Position numbers and translations under genes: made by a program
Assembly (NCBI RefSeq): GCF_015207735.1
Contig: NZ_JADEWG010000024.1
Span: 1-63,956, forward strand
Length of the DNA stretch: 63,956 nt
Direction of reading: 5' to 3'
Source of the DNA: [Phormidium] sp. LEGE 05292
Lineage (GTDB): Bacteria; Cyanobacteriota; Cyanobacteriia; Cyanobacteriales; Aerosakkonemataceae
The notes under the pieces: generated by a model
What the model was told of the DNA's origin: nothing
What the model saw: only the letters and a program-made list of their open reading frames with translations
Databases searched by the model: none
Shown: positions 60,253-63,956 of the stretch, in pieces
Numbering within the stretch: the first letter of the stretch is position 1
Layout: each line of letters starts with the position of its first letter

Positions 60253-62016
60253 ATGGTCAGATTAACCAGTATTTTGCCAACCACAACTATTGAAAAGCTA
60301 GAAGCAACGGCTATTAGTCAAAGAAAAAAATCTACCATAAGGTTGATTTTTTGGTTAATAGCTATATTGTTGGGTGCCATTCAAGCATGGGCTAATCGTT
60401 TCGATCTTTTCTCAGAAGATGGCCTTTCCTATATAGATATAGCGGATGCTTATTTACGTGGTGATTGGCAAGCAGCCATCAATGGCAATTGGAGTCCCCT
60501 TTATTCTTGGATACTTGGGTTGTTTTTCTTCATTTTAAAACCATCTTCTTATTGGGAGTTTCCCACTGTTAAGCTTGCCAATTTTTTGATTTTTTTGTTT
60601 TCTTTGGCTTGTTTTGAATTTTTGTTATTTACAGTGATTTCTAACTATAAAGCTAAATCACTATTTCAATCTTTTCAGGGCGCAACTTTAATTCCTGAAT
60701 GGGCATGGTTAATTTGGGGATATATTCTCTTCATTTGGTCTTCTTTAAGGTGGATTGGTGTAGAATGCGATACTCCTGATATGTGTACAGCTGCACTGAT
60801 TTACTTAGCTGCGGCAATAGTACTACGGATAAATAACAAATCAAGTTCTTGGCGTAATTTCATCATTTTGGGCTTAGTGCTTGGGATTGGTTATTTATCT
60901 AAATCTGTAATGTTTCCCTTGGCTTTTCTCTTTCTTACCATAGCCATGCTTTCAGCCGGAAAGATTCATCAAACCCTACCTAAAACTTTAGTTGCCTTGT
61001 TAATTTTTGCCTTAATAACAACTCCTTACATTAGTGCAATTTCCTTACAAAAAGGCCGCCCGACTATTGGCGAAGCCGGAAAGTTAAGTTATGCCTGGTA
61101 CATTAGCCCAGAAGTAAAAGATCATTACTGGCGAGGAGAACCACCTAATAGCGGTATACCCAAAAATCCACCGAGGAAAATTTTTAATAATCCTCCTGCT
61201 TATGAATTTAGTACTCCTTTAAAAGCAACTTACCCGATTTGGTACGACCCTTCATATTGGAATGATGGGCTGAAAGCGAAGTTCAATTTTTTGAAACAAA
61301 TAAAAGTTACCTTTTCTAATTTCACACATTACTACAACCTGTTTCTCGCAATTTTGATCTTTGGATATTTAATTCTAGTTAGTGTTGGTGGCTCAATTTC
61401 CGATTCTAGGAAAGAGTTAGTGGTTAATTGGAGATTGTTTGCCCCAGCAATAGCCGGATTACTGATTTACATGGTAGTAACTGATTTGACACATCTTCAA
61501 CCTTTTGATACTCGATATACTGCCCCATTCATAGTGCTTTTATTTGCTGCTACTTTGTCGAGTGTACGTTTGCCCAATTCTTTGGAAGTGAAAAGACTGC
61601 TAATTGGGATGACTTTGGGAATTTTTATCGTATTTGGGGGCAAATTTGCCATCGAGTTACTAAAAGATTTCAGTCATGCGATCTATCAACCTCAGCATAT
61701 TTACTGGGAAATTGCTGAAGGTTTAAAGGACTTGGGAATTCAACCGGGAGATAAGGTAGCACATCTTGGGTACAAGAAATATTATTGGGCTAGATTAGCC
61801 AAGGTGAAAATTGTGGCAGAAATTCCCGATGCTGGAAAATTTTGGCAGGAGGATCGAGTTACTCGCAATCAAGCTTTTCAAGCTTTGCAGGCTACAGGAG
61901 CAAAAGTTGTAATTTTAAAAACAGGAGTAAAGGTACCAGAATCTCAATCTGTAAGTGGTTGGCAAAAGTTGGGTAAAACTCAAACTTACGCTTATGTTTT
62001 GTCAAATCGGTTTTAA
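60253..62016 (+). CDS. GT39-like integral membrane glycosyltransferase or related protein
   Basis: About 587 residues from the first ATG (GTG at 60226 also in frame). N-terminal helix IFWLIAILLGAIQAWANRFDL, a SEDGLSYIDIADAYLRGDWQAAINGNWSPLYSWILG segment with acidic residues as in family GT39/PMT-like enzymes, then about ten hydrophobic helices and a soluble C-terminal part (GIQPGDKVAHLGYKKYYWARLAKV). It probably transfers a sugar from a lipid carrier outside the membrane. The acceptor is unknown. It stands alone with long spacers. Confidence 0.7.
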   Translation: MVRLTSILPTTTIEKLEATAISQRKKSTIRLIFWLIAILLGAIQAWANRFDLFSEDGLSYIDIADAYLRGDWQAAINGNWSPLYSWILGLFFFILKPSSYWEFPTVKLANFLIFLFSLACFEFLLFTVISNYKAKSLFQSFQGATLIPEWAWLIWGYILFIWSSLRWIGVECDTPDMCTAALIYLAAAIVLRINNKSSSWRNFIILGLVLGIGYLSKSVMFPLAFLFLTIAMLSAGKIHQTLPKTLVALLIFALITTPYISAISLQKGRPTIGEAGKLSYAWYISPEVKDHYWRGEPPNSGIPKNPPRKIFNNPPAYEFSTPLKATYPIWYDPSYWNDGLKAKFNFLKQIKVTFSNFTHYYNLFLAILIFGYLILVSVGGSISDSRKELVVNWRLFAPAIAGLLIYMVVTDLTHLQPFDTRYTAPFIVLLFAATLSSVRLPNSLEVKRLLIGMTLGIFIVFGGKFAIELLKDFSHAIYQPQHIYWEIAEGLKDLGIQPGDKVAHLGYKKYYWARLAKVKIVAEIPDAGKFWQEDRVTRNQAFQALQATGAKVVILKTGVKVPESQSVSGWQKLGKTQTYAYVLSNRF

Positions 62017-62333
62017 GTTATGAGTGTTGAGCTAAATTGTATTGATAACTCAATACTCATGACTAATCCTGTTACCTTGATAGGACTTACGCAAGTGTCA
62101 CAATTGAATTAAGTTGTAGGGTGCGTATAGCCTTCGGCATTTAAGAAAAATGCCAATATAAAGCATCATCTAATATCAAACAAAAAAAGGACGCAACAAA
62201 TCGGAGATCCCCCTAAATCCCCCTTACAAAGGGGGACTTAAAGCAGAGTCTTGTTCCCCCCTTACAAAGGGGGGTTAGGGGGGATCAACTATATATAGCA
62301 AGTTCACCAAGATTTAATATCAAACACCCTACT
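62017..62333. other. 317-base spacer with the third C-tract/G-tract element
   Basis: It holds a GGACTTACG-type motif near 62081 and the hairpin element 62205-62285. No gene. Confidence 0.55.
62205..62285. repeat. Third copy of the C-tract/G-tract hairpin element
   Basis: GATCCCCCTAAATCCCCC (62206-62223) and CCCTTACAAAGGGGG, then GTTCCCCCCTTACAAAGGGG (62253-62272) and TTAGGGGGGATC form inverted arms similar to 37100-37184 and 39821-39933, with TTACAAA replacing TTAATAA in the core. Confidence 0.7.
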
Positions 62334-63092
62334 TTATCTTTTAAGTTTTACCTTTTGGTTTGGTTCAATCACTGCGACTTTTCGCAAATGCAAACAATGA
62401 CGAATGCTGTTACTAATGGGTGTGGTAAAAGGATCGATTAATTCGATCGCACCTCCCAAACTCCCCAAAGTCGATCGCAAATCTGCCGCTTCTTCCTCCG
62501 TCCAATTACCACGATACAGAATTGCCAATCCCCCAACTTTGAGAAAAGGCAAAGCATACTCTGCACAAACTAAAGCCGATCCAACTGCGCGAATTACCGC
62601 AATATCATAAACTTCTCTATATTGAGATTGTTTGCCCAATTCTTCCGCCCGACCTGTTAAAGTAGTAGCATTTTTAAGTTTTAATTCATAAATTAAACTA
62701 TCTAAAAAAGCCAATTTCTTCCTAGTTGAATCGAGCAAAGTTACTTGCCAATTCGGTTTAGTAATGGCGATCGGCACACCCGGAAAACCTGCACCAGTGC
62801 CAATATCAATTATTTGGGGATTGGGAATGACAGGCAAGATGCTTGTCCTACGATCCGATTTTGTCTTATCCAAAAAAGGGGCAATTCCTCGCAAAGAATC
62901 CCAAAGATGTTTTTCCCAAAAATCAGTTGGTTCAGTAATGCGAGTTAAATTTAGTTGACGATTTCCCTGATAAATTAACTCATAAAGTAATTGAAATTGG
63001 CTTAATTCTTCACTACTCGGTTGCCAATTTAATGTTGTTTGCCAGAGTTCCGACATTTCCGGTAGCTGTGGCGTTTCTATTTGATTAGTCAT
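62334..63092 (-). CDS. rsmG: 16S rRNA (guanine(527)-N7)-methyltransferase
   Basis: A 252-residue SAM-dependent methyltransferase. SAM motif IIDIGTGAGFPGVPIAI (about 92-108), DSTRKKLAFL (motif II) and AVIRAVG (motif IV region) match RsmG. It methylates G527 of 16S rRNA near the decoding site. The ABC ATPase lies immediately upstream on the same strand with a three-base gap, so the two are cotranscribed. Confidence 0.95.
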   Translation of the reverse strand: MTNQIETPQLPEMSELWQTTLNWQPSSEELSQFQLLYELIYQGNRQLNLTRITEPTDFWEKHLWDSLRGIAPFLDKTKSDRRTSILPVIPNPQIIDIGTGAGFPGVPIAITKPNWQVTLLDSTRKKLAFLDSLIYELKLKNATTLTGRAEELGKQSQYREVYDIAVIRAVGSALVCAEYALPFLKVGGLAILYRGNWTEEEAADLRSTLGSLGGAIELIDPFTTPISNSIRHCLHLRKVAVIEPNQKVKLKR

Positions 63093-63095
63093 TGC

Positions 63096-63797
63096 TTACT
63101 TAACAGTAATTGTTCCCCCTTGTTCCTCAGCACTCCTGCTTTTGGAGTTTTCAGTTCTTAGTTTAACTGGGTCTACAGCTATTAATTCGCCGTGATTTAA
63201 AGTCCAACAGCGATCGGCTATTGCCAACAAATCTCCCGCATCGTGAGTAACCACAAATAAACTTAAATGATTCTTTAGTTTTGCTAACAAACTTACCAAC
63301 TGCCGACGCATCGACCAATCTAAGCCAGCAGTCGGTTCATCCAACAATAATAAATGCGGCTGACGAATTAACTGCACTGCTAAAGCCAAACGTCGCTGTT
63401 GTCCACCACTTAAAGAATGTGGAGAAGTTCCTAATGATAAATGAGCTAATCCCACTTCTGTCAATGCTTCCTGAACTCGCTGGGAACCTAATTCTGGATG
63501 TCCCAAGCGCAATTCTTCCAAAATAGTACCACCACAGAAATAACGTTCGGGAAACTGAAACACTAACCCAGCCAATTGTTGCAAATGTTCAGGTGTCAAT
63601 TCCTGATCTCGCCACAATACCCTGCCTGATGTGTTTTCACTTAACCCAGCCAACACTTCTAATAAGGTACTTTTGCCGGAACCACTAGGCCCAATCACTA
63701 ACCCCATTTGCTGCGGTGCTAATTCCAGGTTGATGGATTTTAAAATCGGTGCCGGGGTAGCTGTCGGGTGATAACTAAGTTCTCGAAGATAGAGCAT
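63096..63797 (-). CDS. ABC transporter ATPase, energy-coupling-factor type
   Basis: A 233-residue single nucleotide-binding domain: Walker A GPSGSGKST (~38-46), Q-loop QFPERYF, signature LSGGQQRRLAL and Walker B LLLLDEPTAGLD. The CbiO/EcfA-like pattern fits a cobalt, nickel or vitamin importer, but no membrane partner is visible in the window. Cotranscribed with rsmG. Confidence 0.85.
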   Translation of the reverse strand: MLYLRELSYHPTATPAPILKSINLELAPQQMGLVIGPSGSGKSTLLEVLAGLSENTSGRVLWRDQELTPEHLQQLAGLVFQFPERYFCGGTILEELRLGHPELGSQRVQEALTEVGLAHLSLGTSPHSLSGGQQRRLALAVQLIRQPHLLLLDEPTAGLDWSMRRQLVSLLAKLKNHLSLFVVTHDAGDLLAIADRCWTLNHGELIAVDPVKLRTENSKSRSAEEQGGTITVK

Positions 63798-63846
63798 TCA
63801 GTAAAAAATATGAATCATTCTGTCATTATTGTGGCATAAGGGGAAA

Positions 63847-63911
63847 GGCAGAAGGCAGAAGGCAGAAGGCAGAAGGCAGAAGGGAAGAAAGGCAGAAGGC
63901 AGAAGGCAGAA
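63847..63911. repeat. GGCAGAA heptanucleotide tandem repeats
   Basis: Five perfect GGCAGAA units (63847-63881) followed by GGGAAGAAA and three more units (63891-63911). Typical heptanucleotide tandem array of cyanobacteria; the complement CCTTCTG appears at 54347-54391. Confidence 0.95.
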
Positions 63912-63922
63912 GATTAAAAATT

Positions 63923-63956
63923 CCCCTTGTCCCCTTGTCCCCTTGTCCCCTTGTCC
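63923..63956. repeat. CCCCTTGT octamer tandem repeat at the window end
   Basis: Four CCCCTTGT units run into the end of the window, complement of the AAGGGGAC units at the start of the window. Confidence 0.9.

Noticed and set aside
63847-63956. Tandem repeats considered as a CRISPR array
   Set aside because: Units are 7-8 bases with no unique spacers; these are simple tandem repeats.

Overview
The window is cyanobacterial chromosome. The evidence is the many HIP1-type GCGATCGC octamers, a ferredoxin-thioredoxin reductase variable chain (FtrV), DUF4332, DUF4351 and DUF4347 proteins, a giant Ser/Thr-kinase/AAA/GAF/histidine-kinase protein, a PEP-CTERM protein, and heptanucleotide and palindromic repeats between genes. 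Low GC, long spacers and the repeat load suggest a filamentous form. That is inference, since no rRNA or other phylogenetic marker was found. I recognised no tRNA, rRNA, CRISPR array or intact insertion sequence.

Left part (1-17.3 kb): cell surface and secretion. There is a small RTX protein, a Wza-like SLBB export protein followed by a Wzc-like tyrosine kinase/copolymerase, a GH116 beta-glycosidase, a 1268-residue DUF4347/delta-60/cadherin/RTX exoprotein, and a pair of M16 peptidases of which only one has the zinc motif. Middle left (17.7-33.7 kb): a TetR regulator, a DUF4351 protein, a secreted VWA protein, a DNA methyltransferase facing a probable restriction enzyme tail to tail, an M24 aminopeptidase, two small secreted proteins, and two large signalling proteins. 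One of the two signalling proteins has Tyr where the histidine kinase phospho-acceptor His should be.

Centre (33.8-46.9 kb): the most coherent candidate system. A deaminase-type amidohydrolase, an AtzE-family amidase with its tiny AtzG-like (DUF4089) partner, an AllA-type ureidoglycolate lyase and a full BMP/Nup-type nucleoside ABC importer (lipoprotein, double ATPase, two permeases, plus an extra four-helix membrane protein) lie together. The divergent promoter between allA and the importer holds an exact GTA-N8-TAC box, the consensus of the nitrogen regulator NtcA. I infer a nitrogen-controlled uptake and breakdown route for purine- or ureide-like compounds. Within this stretch are also a PEP-CTERM protein and two tandem genes sharing a C-terminal motif.

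Right part (47-64 kb): a minus-strand trio (AbiJ-like N-terminal domain fused to a Vsr/DUF559-like nuclease fold, a ribbon-helix-helix-like protein, an HNH endonuclease) that looks like a defence cassette. Housekeeping and physiology genes follow: purA, rplY, an APH/AAA kinase fusion, a YdcF protein, ftrV, sbpA, an aldo/keto reductase, a lipoprotein Mn-type superoxide dismutase, a GT39-like membrane protein, rsmG and an ECF-type ABC ATPase.

Repeats shape the window. One dispersed repeat (core CCGCAGAGACGCAGAGGACG) is read in frame inside the GH116 gene and supplies the start or ribosome-binding region of two other genes. A C-tract/G-tract hairpin element occurs three times, once with terminal inverted repeats.
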